This document shows, piece after piece, positions 12,123-23,961 of a stretch of DNA of 64,000 nt (position 1 is its first letter; each line of letters starts with the position of its first letter). Made by a program: the position numbers and the translations under genes. Source of the stretch: Rotaria sp. Silwood1 (taxonomy: Eukaryota > Rotifera > Eurotatoria > Philodinida > Philodinidae). Where the stretch lies: positions 150,051 through 214,050 of the forward strand of contig CAJNOP010000320.1 in assembly GCA_905250075.1 (NCBI GenBank), given 5' to 3'. Under the pieces are notes generated by a model, which had not been told where the DNA came from, ran no database searches, and worked only from the letters and a program-made list of their open reading frames with translations.

Positions 12123-13589
12123 ATGATATGCCTAATCACATCCTCAAATATATCAGTAATGTTGATAAAGAATTTATCAATGATAATCGATTTCGCATAA
12201 TGGACCGATTAGCTTGACAGTCTGAATCTAAATTAGACAGAAAATATTTAGTCAAAGGTACAACATAGGATTGAAAGTAAGTTAGAAAATGAGAAAACAT
12301 CAAAGCATTCGAACAGTTTTTAATGAAAGAGTTTTAAAATGTTAATGTTCGTATCGCATTATATTGACCGTTGTCTATCAAAAAGTAATGTTTTTATGAT
12401 TATTTTTCTCAAAGGTGAATGAGTAAAGTTTTAAATCATGGTACAATATAGTACTCTTTGTGATCCATCGTTTGAGAGAAAAAACAATTCAAGCAGATGT
12501 CTATGGAAAGAAACGCCTGCAAAGCAAGTTATGCAAGTTTTTTGAAAGGGTTTTATATGGTATCATATGAATGAATCTTCATATAACCTCTAAAGATTAG
12601 TTTAACGACGCCGAGTCATGTTGTTCATTTCTATCGTTGATTTCTGCATATACATAGTTCAAAATATTGTCACATTAGAAAAGAAAAATCAACTAAAAGA
12701 CCTGTTCTGGGTGTGGGTGAGGATGAATGCAATTGAAGTGAATACTTGCAGCACACACCCACACCCTCGTTGTTGCTTTTAAGCTTATATGTTAACACGT
12801 GCCTAAATAGGTTGCCATGCTGTTATTTTTTATAAATAAATCGAAATATGTTTTGCTCCTTGAGCACTGGTTTACCAGATTCATTATTAGTTCATTATAG
12901 CCTCCTTACTTAATAAAATTTAGCTCTTATATAATTAATTAGTCATATTATTTTTGCTACTTGCACAGTATTAAACTCTCGTGTTATCAACTATCGGTTA
13001 TGTGGTATAGTTCAACGAACATTTTCAGATATTTTCTCTCTCTAATAGCTGAAATACATACAAAATTCATTCAGCAGATGTGTATTTTATCAATCCGAGC
13101 TGCTTGCATTTTATTCAAACATAATTTACTGGTAGTAACAAGGATAACAATCATACTTTTGGTTCTTATTGTCTTCATTCTTTTTCTCTTTATATATTGT
13201 TCTATCTGTGATTCTTCCCATAATCCAACTGAGATATCATGAAAACTTATATTTCTTTTCTTCTTCCACATTCTTTAAAAATGTATGAACTCATAATTTC
13301 GTAGTAAAGCTCAACCGAACTGAAATACAGAAAAACAGAATATTATTTTTTACACAAGTTTTTACCAAAAAATGCTTTTTTTCCGCTTTTTGGTTCAAAA
13401 ATTCTTTTGGTAAGTAACAGTTTTTTTTAAAGAATCTTCAAAATTAATTCATAGATGGTGCTCATATAGAGAAAATTATTACGCATATATTTGTTTCTCC
13501 AAGATACGAAGTTAGCTAGTTTAAAATAAATCAGATTATAATTAAAAACAAAACGCTTAGAAAATTTATCTAATCGAGTATAGGCCTAA
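12123..13589. other. No gene seen; contains palindrome B
   Basis: AT-rich spacer. Short open frames on both strands at 12961-13271 overlap each other antisense and show no domain. The telomere-like palindrome at 12709-12767 is listed separately. Confidence 0.4.
12709..12767. repeat. Telomere-like head-to-head palindrome B
   Basis: GGGTGTGGGTGAGGATGA on the left and CACACACCCACACCC on the right, separated by about 25 AT-rich bases. The arms are inverted copies and G-rich strand polarity points inward. Confidence 0.75.
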
Positions 13590-13985
13590 GATTAAAGGCG
13601 CAGATACATAGATATAAGGATATCATATCGATGTACTAGTATAAATTATAAATATAAGGATACAAATATAATAGTACGCAATTAAGTGCACAGAAATAAA
13701 CATGCAAGAAAGCACACAAGCATTATAGCATAGATATGAGTTGATAGGCATAGGAGTATATGGATAAGCACTTAGGTACAAGACTTACCAATATGAAATT
13801 ATAAGACTGGATGGATATGGCTATAGGAACAAGAGCATGGATATAAGAATATGAACATAAAAGCATCCTAGATATGAAGGTATAGGGATAAGGATATATG
13901 TAGATATAGACAAAGATATCGGACTTTAAGAGTAGCAGCATAGATGTAAAGATGTTAGAATAAGAGTACCCTTGAGTAATCACAA
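13590..13985. repeat. Degenerate ATATAGG-type hexanucleotide tract
   Basis: The + strand is purine-rich, with recurring words ATATAAGG, GATATAGG, GCATAGGAG and ATGGATATGG at about six-base spacing. On the minus strand this produces an artefactual ORF rich in Tyr-Ile-Tyr-Pro repeats, which is not a gene. It resembles the 1-478 tract in texture but with A/T in place of GTG. Confidence 0.5.
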
Positions 13986-14086
13986 ATAAATTCCAAAAGA
14001 CTCATGATGCATTGCATTGTCTATTTTGTCTACAGAACATGTTTAACTGGCTTATCGAATGTTTAACAACACGTTTAGTTATAAAA

Positions 14087-14492
14087 CAGAGCTTCGAATG
14101 GGTCAGCTCATTAGTTAATATGAACTGGAATTCTTTTGAGAATTACTGTGTGACAGTACGAGGTGAAACATTTTCTTTGAGACTGTAAGATCATTGCAGT
14201 GCTTTTTCACACAAAGTATGTTTTTTGACAAAGACTGTTTCTTTCAATAGTGAGTGTTCTTGTTCGAAACTTTTTGGCACATGTCGATTAATACGTGCAA
14301 AAGATGTTCAAAACAGAATAGTCACTATTGAAAGAAACAATCTATGTCAAAAAATATAGTTTCTATGAAAAAGCACTGCAATTATCTCACAGAGTCTCAT
14401 AAAGAAAATGTTTCACTGTGTACTGTCACACAGTAGTTCTAAAAAGACTTTCAGTTCATATTGGCTCATGAGCTGACCCTTTCGGAGCTCTG
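14087..14492. mobile_element. Foldback MITE-like element with 170-bp inverted arms
   Basis: The left arm starts CAGAGCTTCGAATGGGTCAG and runs to TTTCTTTCAATAGTGA near 14255. The right arm starts TCACTATTGAAAGAAACA near 14322 and ends CTGACCCTTTCGGAGCTCTG. The arms match almost end to end (for example GTGACAGTAC/GTACTGTCAC and CACTGCAA/TTGCAGTG). The loop of about 65 bases has no ORF. No target duplication is obvious. The length, long arms and lack of coding are typical of a non-autonomous foldback element. Confidence 0.8.
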
Positions 14493-14520
14493 ACATGAAA
14501 CAAAAAAGTTTGTGAAAACC

Positions 14521-14635
14521 TTACTTTTTAACGCGTTAAAGTATCCGATACCGTAAAAACCCAGTTTAAATTTATATAGCGTTGCTAACGCATTTAAGTG
14601 TGTGCTTTTAACGCATTGAAACGCGTTTATTTTCG
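14521..14635. repeat. AACGCGTT palindrome cluster
   Basis: TTTTTAACGCGTTAAAG, GCTAACGCATTTAAG, TTTTAACGCATTG and AAACGCGTTTA occur within about 115 bases. The outer copies are in inverted relation, so this may be the remains of a small inverted-repeat element. CpG is otherwise scarce here. Confidence 0.4.
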
Positions 14636-14872
14636 GCCCTTTTTTAGCGTTTTTTTTATTTATTTTGTCTCACTGAGCAATGTATTCTTTTACTCAAATA
14701 TACTTCACTCAATAAATGAGTACTTATGAGTAATCGTAACGTGTGGCTTATAGTTAATCTTCCATGTAACATGCTCAATCGGAGTCTGTACTTCTTTTCT
14801 TCCTGTAGATTTTTTTTTGCGACAATTGTCGTCAGTGGTAGAAAGAGAAACAGAGAGACACTAAATTATTTC

Positions 14873-14880
14873 CTATAAAG
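14873..14880 (+). promoter_or_regulatory. Possible TATA box for the SOD gene
   Basis: CTATAAAG lies about 130 bases upstream of the SOD start codon. The surrounding 180 bases recur in degraded form at 16270-16515. Motif-only call. Confidence 0.3.
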
Positions 14881-15009
14881 ATATATGCATGAGATAGCTT
14901 TTCTCATTTATCAACACGAAACAATAACAACAAGATAGATAAACTAGAAAAACAGTTTCTGATTCTCGACAAGCGCACAAATACAATCGACTAAATACTT
15001 TTCATAACT

Positions 15010-16057
15010 ATGATGAGATTTGTTTCATTATATTACTTATTATCGGTGACGATTTTCTTCATTGACGGTAAGTATATTTAAGATTGACTCATTTCAGTTT
15101 GAGTCAACTGATAAAGAGACACATGCAATCTTTTGTCAAGTATACAAATAGAGATGTTTTGATAAATATCGGCAGGTAAGACGAGGAAGAGAAAATCGGC
15201 GCTGACGAGCACTCAATAGCGATGGAGACTGCGCATCCATCACTGATAAGAATTCGCATCATCAGTAGCAATTTAATGAAAAATTAGTCAACAGTGGCGA
15301 AGACCAGTTTCAATTTGACTTTGATGAAAACTTTCTATATTGTTGTTCACTTTTAGTGTCTTCTCCATTCGAAATGAGGACATGGACTGCCAGAGCTGAT
15401 TTACACGCTGATTCAAGTCCCGTATCAGTGGGTACATTGATCTTTACACAGAATGATTTTCTTGGTTCACCCGTTCGTGTTACGGGCACATTGATTAATT
15501 TAATACCGAACACGAGATATCATGGATTTCATGTACATATGTTTTCGTTATCCGATGGCGAATGGAATTGCTCGAAAGCTGGTGATCATTGGAATCCTTA
15601 TAGTATTATTTTTTCCTCTTCCCTTCAGATGTCTTTTAATTTTTTTGAGTAGATAAAATGCATGGTGGCAGATACGATTCAATTGAACGAAGACATGTCG
15701 GCGATCTTGGTAACATTTGGTGAATATTTTCTTGTGCAATAACTTTTGATTGCTTCTTCACGTCAGTCTTTTTGAGGTCTGATCAATTTGGCAGAGCAAT
15801 AATTGATTTTGAAGACTCAATTATTCAGTTGCATACTAAATCAACTAGTTCAATTCTAAATAAATCAATTGTTGTTCACAAAGACGAGGATGATCTCGGT
15901 CGTGGCATGTACAGTGACAGCAAAATAACAGGGTAGAGACATACGACACATTTATGATTGACATTGTATTTGCTTTTATTATTGTAGTCATGCAGGTGCT
16001 CGAATTGCGTGCGGAAACATTCGAATAGCAAACATAGGTTTGTCTCTTTCATTCTAA
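15010..16057 (+). CDS. Secreted Cu/Zn superoxide dismutase
   Basis: Five exons, 15010-15067, 15357-15602, 15653-15719, 15777-15932 and 15988-16057, join in frame with GT-AG introns (289, 50, 57 and 55 bp) to give about 198 residues. Exon 1 encodes a hydrophobic leader (MMRFVSLYYLLSVTIFFID), so the enzyme is likely extracellular or lumenal. The fold signature is complete: copper ligands in GFHVH, the bridging His in CSKAGDHWNP, zinc ligands in MHGGRYD and RRHVGDLGN, the last copper His in VVHKDEDDLGRG, the electrostatic Arg in GARIACG, and both disulfide cysteines. It dismutates superoxide to hydrogen peroxide and oxygen. All metal ligands are intact, so the protein is expected to be active. 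An enzyme of this kind fits desiccation and oxidative-stress tolerance in bdelloids, which is inference from biology. Confidence 0.93.
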
Positions 16058-16269
16058 ATCCTATAGTCCTTAGGACATACATAATTGGGCTTACTGAGAT
16101 ATATTTTATTTCTTCCATGATTATGAATAGTTTTACTCAATGTAAGATTCTGATATTATATAAATACGTGTCAAACTAATTCGATTAACTAGCGCTAATA
16201 AGAAAAAGCGTTGAGATAATATATTGTCATAGTTAGGCTATTCGACGTGCTGTCATGTGAATCTAGCTG

Positions 16270-16727
16270 TTTCTGTTTTCAGTAAGACATAAATAGAGAG
16301 AAAATGGATTATTTTCTGTAAAGGCACATACACGAGACACTTTTCTGTTTATCAACAGTAAACTAAGAGAACACTGTCTATAAGTCAATAAAATAATTCT
16401 CGATTCTAAACAAGCGCAGGTTTGCAACAAATTAAATATATGTTTACGATGATAATGACATTTGTTTAATTAAACTAACGAAATTTTCTACTGGCTTCTT
16501 ATTATTAAGGTAGCCATCTGCAACAAGCAACATGGCGACCTTTTCTTCCACGCTATTGTGACTGCGTGACAACAACTGGTCAATGTATGTCTCATGGTAG
16601 CTATCAATGCTATTTCAATCATAGGCCAAGCATCGTACAATGTGTCGGCAAAAACCAATGGATCCTACTTGGAAATTGTCCGTCATCGTGCAGATTATGG
16701 ACTAACGGCCAACCCCAATGTATTTGA
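16270..16727 (+). pseudogene. Duplicated SOD promoter/leader joined to a cysteine-rich ORF
   Basis: Bases 16270-16515 align with the SOD upstream region and first exon (14830-15070): shared order of GAGAGA, TTATCAACA, ATTCTCGA, ACAAGCGCA and ACGATGATAATGACATTTG. The leader reading frame carries TAA after MIMTFV, so it is broken as a signal peptide. It is followed not by SOD exons but by an open stretch with eight cysteines in a CDC...GQC...YQC...VQC...NCPSSC...PQC pattern ending at a TGA at 16725-16727. I do not recognise that domain. Either this is a chimeric duplicate that has died, or a gene whose true leader I have not found. Confidence 0.5.
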
Positions 16728-18964
16728 CTTGCAAAACCTTTTTCAAACTAAGCTTTTTTTCGTTCATGTGTGTCCTTATTCAAGGTGCTCTATGTGTCAT
16801 AAAAATCTCAATCTGATCAGGTGTACTCGCTTTGAAAATCAGAAATGATCAAAAAAAAGAGGGGACATCCTTAATACGTATGCACATTTTTTCAATCAAT
16901 AGGATATGTGAGTTGTAAAACGTCGTTAAAAATATAGAGAGATTCAAATGTAAACGATCATCATTGACTGACAACACAGAGCAAATATATTAGAGTACTG
17001 CAGGTTACGACAGTCACAGCACAGGACTAGGTTACCAAATTTTTTTATAGGGCAGGTTGATAAATAACTGAGATCATGATATGTCAAACTGCGATAAAAA
17101 TAGTGTCGCCAACACACCTAGAAGATAACAAGAACAAGGGAAGAGGGTTTGAATAAGATCAAATCAATTACAAATATTCTCAATATTAACATTAATGATT
17201 CCCTTGTTTCTCTCTCTTATACTAAACCCAAACACACATCATTAGCATGTTTCACAAATTTCTTCTCTTTCTGATTGAATTACTGTAAAATATTACCCAT
17301 ATGATGATTCCATGAACCGTCTTCAAGTATTTCCAATGTCAATGTATTATATTGAGAAGGCTCTATATTTTACTGTACTTTGTATCTAAAATTATCATAA
17401 TCGTGCGATGCAAATGCAACGATGTTTGTAGTTACCAGTACGCATCAATATACATTTCTTTGAAATATAACAAACTAGACATCCAGCTCACATATAAAAA
17501 AAAAACAATGTCTCTAAGTACACAAGCTGTTCTCTCGCTCGTCTTGTTTGGCTATAAGAAAAAAGAAATCAGCTATGATTTCTTTTCGATCTAAATGTTT
17601 TTTACGAAAATAGAGCTCATATTGGAAATATTCATTTATGAAATAGAAGAAAAGTAAACTTGTCGTTGACATGCATTAGCCCCACCTAACTGGATACTAG
17701 GGCGACTTGACATTGAGGTCGAATGAGTATCAGTTTCTCAGTTAAAAGTTGGATCTTATATATACCTCACATAAATAACAATTACTAGTCACAAAAAGGT
17801 GCGAATCTGGAATGTAGGATGTGATTGAGTGCTTGTGGGTATGCGGTGCAGAGAGCGAATCGAACCGACTTTTATTGATTCGAGTTCGATTCGTGTTCGG
17901 TTTAACCCACATTTTATATCACAACAAGAAAAGCTTCTTAATTACACTGCGCCTATGCATCACGATGGTATCGTAAGATCACTCGTCTAATGTAAAAATA
18001 TTGATTCATCTTGGATTGCAACAAGCATTTCAGTCTGTATTCAACTCCTTTAAATTTATCCTTTTATAAGAATAAAATGCTATTGCCAATTAGATGAGCA
18101 TCCGTCTGCTCTTTGCAGCAGAGAACAATGAGAGAAAAAGGGAAATAAATTAAAAAATTCCGCTGTGTACAAATGACCGATCGTCATGGACGCATTATGT
18201 GCTATTGTTATGAATCATAACAATGACATATCAGAGAACGAATGCACCGTATAGAGATTAAATTAACTATGTGAAACAACCGGTCAAAGGTTGCTTGAAC
18301 AATTTCAACAACATATGTTTTTACGAAAGAGGTGATAGATCAATTAATATTGGTTTGGTTCGTTTTCGCTCTCTGATGAGTTCTGCGTTCATATCTCACA
18401 GAGCCGAGTGACATAAAAGATGCCAATGAAGTTTTCTGATGTCTTTTTGACATGTGAATTGAGTCGCTTTAAGTATGAAAAAGAAAAATTTGTTTGTTGC
18501 CTCAACTTTTCTAGAAGTAACAAGCTTCAGATAAGCTTATTACAGAGGTTTTTATGCTACAATCAACTTTTGTCAGGCATCTCTTAATCATAAGTTATTG
18601 ACTTTTAGGCCAACAGAAAATAACTATTTAACATTGAAAACTAAAATCAGACACTTCCATGTTCAAATTAGTTCTTTCTAAATGATATTTCATCTCCTTC
18701 TCAAGCTTATATCATTATATCAAGCTCGAAAATCAAATATATCACTACATGTGAATTTTTCTCGACGAAACACATGTAAAAGCATTTAATTCAATAACAG
18801 AGTACATTGATGATTGTTCCATTAAACGGTCACAACGTGACAATGAATAATAAAGCAACTTCGAAGAAAGTAAATATCAAAAAAAAATTTGCAGTGTAAA
18901 CTCAGATATAATAGACTGATTGACAACAATAGTCTATAATTATTACACCATGAATGAATCATAT
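16728..18964. other. No gene seen
   Basis: About 2.2 kb of AT-rich spacer. It contains the inverted-repeat element listed at 17850-18374 and a weak G-rich half palindrome near 17800-17850 (GGATGTGATTGAGTGCTTGTG). No exon is supported. Confidence 0.45.
17850..18374. mobile_element. Possible short-TIR element (about 525 bp)
   Basis: The left end reads AGAGAGCGAATCGAACCGAC and the right end reads GGTTTGGTTCGTTTTCGCTCTCT, an imperfect inverted pair of about 30 bases. The interior has no ORF. No convincing target duplication flanks it, so the call is tentative. Confidence 0.4.
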
Positions 18965-20067
18965 TTACATAATTCTCTTGATCTATTTGTCAATTGCTTG
19001 ATTAACTGTATTGGATCTTTCCAACATTGTCCAATGAGCAGCTTCTAATTCGATCGTTTCCAAGTCGAAAATATATTGCTTGTGTTCCACAAAAGCAGCC
19101 GCAAAAGCTACATAATCGTTAGTTCCTCCAATAAAGAGCACAGGTCGTTGAATAGTTGGATCAAGATTCATTTCATCATTCCAATCGATATTTGCAATTG
19201 TACGCTCTGTACCAATTCAATTTTGGTTGCATGCCTTCGACAAGATATTGACGAAATATTATGTAATCGTTTTCTGTCATGTACAAAGCTCGAGCCGCTC
19301 TTTTTCTATTCATAAGCCAGTCTTGTATTTTCTCAAACGGAGCAAAATGTGTCTTTCAGAGTAGAGGATCATTTGCGAAAGTAAGATCGATGAAGCTTTC
19401 CAAATTGTTTTCAAGCATTGAAGCTGCATCATCAGACACAAAAACTTTCCAATAGCCCAGTGTTTTATAACCAAAACTTTTCTTCGAATTTTCGAGGGCT
19501 TGATCAAGATCAAAGATTGCTGGTGCGCTATAACCATCATTAATCATCACAAGACCCACAGTTCGCTTAGGATGATATAATACGAATCGATTTGCTACTC
19601 GAGCTCCCCAATCGTGTCCGACGACAATGACTTTGTTTACATTGAAGTGATTGAGTAGAGCAACGAGGTGACTGGGCATTGATTTGACTTTGTATTCATC
19701 TATTTTCAATGGTGAATATGTCTTTTCATAACCCATCATGTTTGGTATTAGACAACTGAATTGCTGCTGTGCAAAATACTCCAATTAATGATGCGACGCA
19801 TGAAACGATGGGGGAAATCCATGAAGAAACAAGAATGTCGCTCGTGTATTATTATCAACCTTTGCTTTCATATATATATATATATTCGTAGTTAACATCT
19901 GGAGTCACTTCGAAATTCTTCACCTCTAGCCAAGCATGAGAATATTGTTGATTATTATCTACAACTGGGAGATGGTCGTGTGAAGGTAAAGATATGGCAT
20001 CTTTCAAGAATACGACAAAGACAAAAATGGAGATTAGATATACGTGACAATGTATCAAAGTATTCAT
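18965..20067 (-). pseudogene. Epoxide hydrolase (alpha/beta hydrolase) pseudogene with N-terminal leader
   Basis: The minus strand starts with a hydrophobic leader (MNTLIHCHVYLISIFVFVVF) and continues through a soluble-epoxide-hydrolase-like fold. Present are the oxyanion motif HGFP, the nucleophile in VVGHDWGARV, a YR lid residue, the acid region FIGGTNDYV and the catalytic His in AAHWTMLE. The reading frame is broken at least five times: a frameshift in a (TA)n run near 19872-19889, TAA at 19785-19787, TGA at 19356-19358, a frameshift near 19205-19215, and TAG at 18983-18985. Each nonsense codon fits one transition from Gln CAA or Trp TGG. The parent enzyme would hydrate epoxides to diols in the secretory pathway or a membrane. 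No introns are needed to read it. Confidence 0.88.
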
Positions 20068-21766
20068 AGTTACCTATCTGAAATGTTTAATATAAAAATC
20101 CAAGAAGATATACATCACTTTATCCTTTGTTTCTACGTCATACTTTATTTTTTGTATAGTTCAATATATTCCTTGTTGTCATAATAATAGGATCGAGCGT
20201 GTAAGATGAGATGACATTTATCGATTGCTCTTTTTTTGATTTCTAAATATCACAGATGAAGCCAATAATACTGTTTTCACATATTTGATACAGTGATTAA
20301 GTCATAGAAATGATGAATTATATCCTGCTGATGACATCGTTTTTTTTTACATTAATCCACCACGTGTTAGATGCGCAGATGTTTTTGTAGAATATGATCT
20401 CAGCTGAACGTAATCAGTAAAAGACCCTTGAATAAAATATAAAAAATTATTTTCGAAAAGCATAAATAAATTCTCATTGTTTGAAATATCATTTTGTCAA
20501 GTGGACATGTGTGAGGGAGCAGAGTGTTGATATCAGTGAAGATGAGACCGCCATTCTCACCTACGAGATCATAATAACAATGACTAGACGAATAGCATAC
20601 TTCTCCAAATCACTATGGAATTTGACTAAGCGAAGATATATATAGCCCTTTATGTTATTCATTCATTTTGCTTTCTTTTTCTATAATCAATTTATTTGTT
20701 CAATGTTTATATAAGTTTAAACAAACTCTTCTTTCAACATATAACGTCATTCAATTGTCAATGATTAAATTTGAATAAATTTGCCAATAGCACTATCTCA
20801 GCAACGAAAAATATTGTTCATAATAATCAATTCAACATCGTTCAATATCATATAGTGAATAAAATAACCATATCAAATATCTTGGAGTAGTCTAATTGTT
20901 TTACCATCATTCACTTTTGATTTCTCATTTTTTAAGAATCGATCAAAGTTCTTTAGAATAAACTTTAAAAATGAACACATATCTAAAAAACATTTGATAA
21001 TATTCCAAAATCATGCAATGTTTCACATTATAATTTGTCCACTATCATATTTACAAAAATACATTTGGTATCGAAGATCAAATATATTTCATTCAATATT
21101 TCTCAAAAATATCATGAAAAACAAAATAATCCTTTTTATGATTTGATCTGATCGATTTCTCTTCAAACAATATGTTGCAATAAAAATATTTGTTCTATTG
21201 AGACAAAATATTTGTTAAAAAAAACTTTAACAACTGAATACTAAGCGTCGACTATAATATCATAATGACGGGCGAGAAAAAGTAAAACAATCGTAAAAAG
21301 ACAATGAAACTAGGCCAGGCGATTGCCGCGAATACAGTTTATTATCGATCAGGGTCAACATATATGCATTGTATTTTCTTTTAAATTTTTCGTCAGCTAT
21401 ATTTTGCTTTGTTAAGAGAAAACGATTGATCGACATGTCTAACGGTCACTCATCTTTGTCAGATTGTTATTCACTTATATATATATATAAATATATTTCT
21501 AGATATTATCCATCGTGCCACATATTACTTAGAACGTGATCCAAACAACTACGGTAACCACTTCAAAGATGAACCATACCACAACAACAAAAGCAAATTA
21601 AAAGAAAACGTTTCATATCAATCAGCAACAAACTCAATCAAATAAACAGGTTTGTAAACATGAGAATCGAATATATTCCATATTTCTACAAGAAACTGAA
21701 CAATTTAGCACAATGAAATTCAAGTTTAGCTTAATAGCTATTACATTATGACTGTCTGTATTTTAG
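20068..21766. other. Spacer with possible first exon of the next gene
   Basis: Mostly AT-rich. Near 21505-21650 an acceptor TTTCTAG is followed by an open stretch and a donor AAACAG|GTTTGT that would join the exon at 21767 in phase 0. In that phase, however, a TAA lies about 30 bases after an ATG (MNHTTTTKAN, stop). Another frame is open for about 47 codons. The first coding exon is therefore unresolved. Confidence 0.35.
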
Positions 21767-23129
21767 GAGGACTTGTTTATTCGAAGCTTTTATTCAAAAC
21801 CGAAATGGGATGATATAGTTGAACTTTGTAGAGGCATTTCTATCACGATTATTATTAATGTCGTCCTTTGTGAACTGATAAGAATGTGCATTTTACGTCG
21901 GTATACTATATCCAGTGATGTAAGTATGGAGCATAGCGAAAATCAAGTACTTATTTTCTCAAGTTTAGACTTTTCTTTATCCATCTCAATACATGCTTTG
22001 CGTCGTAACCCTTGTCATTAGTTCTTCCATCATGTTTGCAGTAGTCATAGGGAATGCCCATGGGCTCGCGCTTGTTACTTCATTTATTTTTCGTGCCTGT
22101 GTAGATATCTTATATGTTGAAGGTAAGTAGAATGGTTGAATGCATAGCAGTTCATCTCTAATAATTAATAATATTCATCTGAAAATTTTAGGAAAAAATT
22201 CATACAAAAGATGGCAAAAGAAAAATGGTAAGTAGCATAATTGTCTATCAGATCATCTCTATTAATTAATAAATATTTAACTGGAAATTTTTTAGGAAGA
22301 AACTCATACAATATATGGCACATGAAAACTATCATCCAATATGTTATCATCAGCATTATATCGTTAGTATGGTTCGTTGTTATTATTGAATTGGGATATA
22401 GATTATTCGTTAATATCGATCAAAAACCATTAACTGAAGTATGTATTTATCAGGCAATATCCAAATTTCCCTTGTAAATCATCAAATTACTGTAAATTCC
22501 TGCAAAATACATAAAAACTATACATAGAAAAGAATAGAAAATTTTTCAACAGATGAAAAACTGATGTTCAAGCAATTCCAAACAAAGATATCATCAAAGT
22601 TTAATAAGAGAAAAGAAACTCTTTCCTATAATATATTGACAATATTAGATAATACACTGAAATTTCGAAAATTTTCTACCATCTGAAAAGTATGGTCTTA
22701 TTATTATTATTATCGAAATATTTGTATAGAAATGATTGTAATAATTAAATTTTTTTGTCATATTTTCCAAATTGTAAAGATGCTAGATGCTCTTGTTTAT
22801 AATTGCTATTCATGTGAATTTCCCTATGTTGATGTAAATCTTTAGACATTTTCACATTTGGCTTATGGATGAGTTTTCCTAAATTTTTCGAAACTGACAA
22901 AATTATACTTATAATTTTCAGCATGTAGATGTCTATTGATTATGGTGCACTGATGAAGATGTTGATAAATACTTAAATCTACTTTTTTTTGGAAATAGAA
23001 ACATACATTTGACTTTACATTTTTTTTATTCAATTTTAGGATCGATTCTATCTTTATCGACTTTCTGGATTTGCAACGTTTTGTCTTTCTTGTGTGGTAT
23101 TTGCAATAGTATTTGCTGGAAAGAAATAA
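21767..23129 (+). CDS. Small multi-pass membrane protein, family not recognised
   Basis: Exons 21767-21919, 21969-22122, 22192-22227, 22296-22438 and 23040-23129 join with GT-AG introns (49, 69, 68 and 601 bp) and consistent phases to give at least 191 residues; the 5' exon is missing. Four hydrophobic segments are visible: ISITIIINVVLCELIRM, the long MLCVVTLVISSSIMFAVVI plus ALVTSFIFRACV, IIQYVIISIISLVWFVVII, and FATFCLSCVVFAIVFAGKK at the C-terminus. The 36-base exon (GKNSYKRWQKKN) and the start of the next exon (GRNSYNIWHMK) are near copies, as are the introns before each. This shows a tandem duplication of about 105 bp that made a microexon. Function unknown; a membrane location is a safe inference. 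Confidence 0.7.
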
Positions 23130-23778
23130 GTGTGTATTCATATAAAAAAAAATAGATTGATATATGGCACAATAATTTTTCTTTTCATGTGTTTAATGTA
23201 CATTTTGTGGTTATTTATTAAACTTTAGTATAAAAAATAAATATAGGTTAGATTTGTTTCTAAATCATTTTTGAATTTCTAGAATTATATCAAACAATAG
23301 CTCCTTATGCTAACAGAGTAATTGATTAACATATGTCATATTTATGAATACTAATCGACAAAAATTTCATCAATAATATTGCTCATTGAAAACGAAGTTT
23401 AGCTTAAAGAAAATTGTTCGTCTTTCTCTACTAACACTATTCAATGATTGAATAAAAATGCTTAGAAGCATCGATTGTATAGCCAATCTTTCTCATATAA
23501 AGTACAACAATCGTAAGCGTCGCATTTAATTGGTAAGACGAAGTCAGATTGCATGGAAATCCGATCTACTTTTCATGAAAAATAATATTTCAATGGAAGT
23601 TTAGAATGATAGCCATGATCAATTAAACTGACTAAAAACTTGATTGCATTTTTTATGTTGTTTTTTTTCAAAATTTTTCTTTATAGGTTGTCTGCCAAAC
23701 TCAAACTAGTTCCATTGTTAGCCTAAGGTTACTTTACAAGTCGAAGATTCAGTTACATCATCAGTTTCAAACAGAATC
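23130..23778. other. No gene seen
   Basis: AT-rich spacer between the membrane protein gene and the LRR-like fragment. Confidence 0.4.
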
Positions 23779-23961
23779 ATGAATTCTCAGCTAGCTAGAG
23801 TTATTGAAAATGAGAGTAACTTGAGTGGGAGCGTGGTTCTCAGATATCTAACATCCATTCTCTCCTTTCGATGCAGACTAGAGCTTAATCATAATGAGAT
23901 CAACGATGATGTATTGAAACATGTCGCCGATTTGTTGAAAAAAAATGCAAAAACTAAATGA
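23779..23961 (+). pseudogene. Leucine-rich-repeat fragment
   Basis: A 60-codon open stretch ends with LELNHNEINDDVLKHVADLL, the pattern of one ribonuclease-inhibitor-like leucine-rich repeat (LxLxxNxIxDxGxxxLAxxL). A potential acceptor CGATGCAG lies immediately before this block, so the preceding codons may be intron. Only one repeat is recognisable, so this is a remnant or a lone exon of an LRR gene whose other exons I cannot find. Confidence 0.45.

Noticed and set aside
13723..13983. 86-codon minus-strand frame rich in Tyr-Ile-Pro repeats
   Set aside because: Direct translation of a degenerate hexanucleotide repeat; no start context or homology signal.
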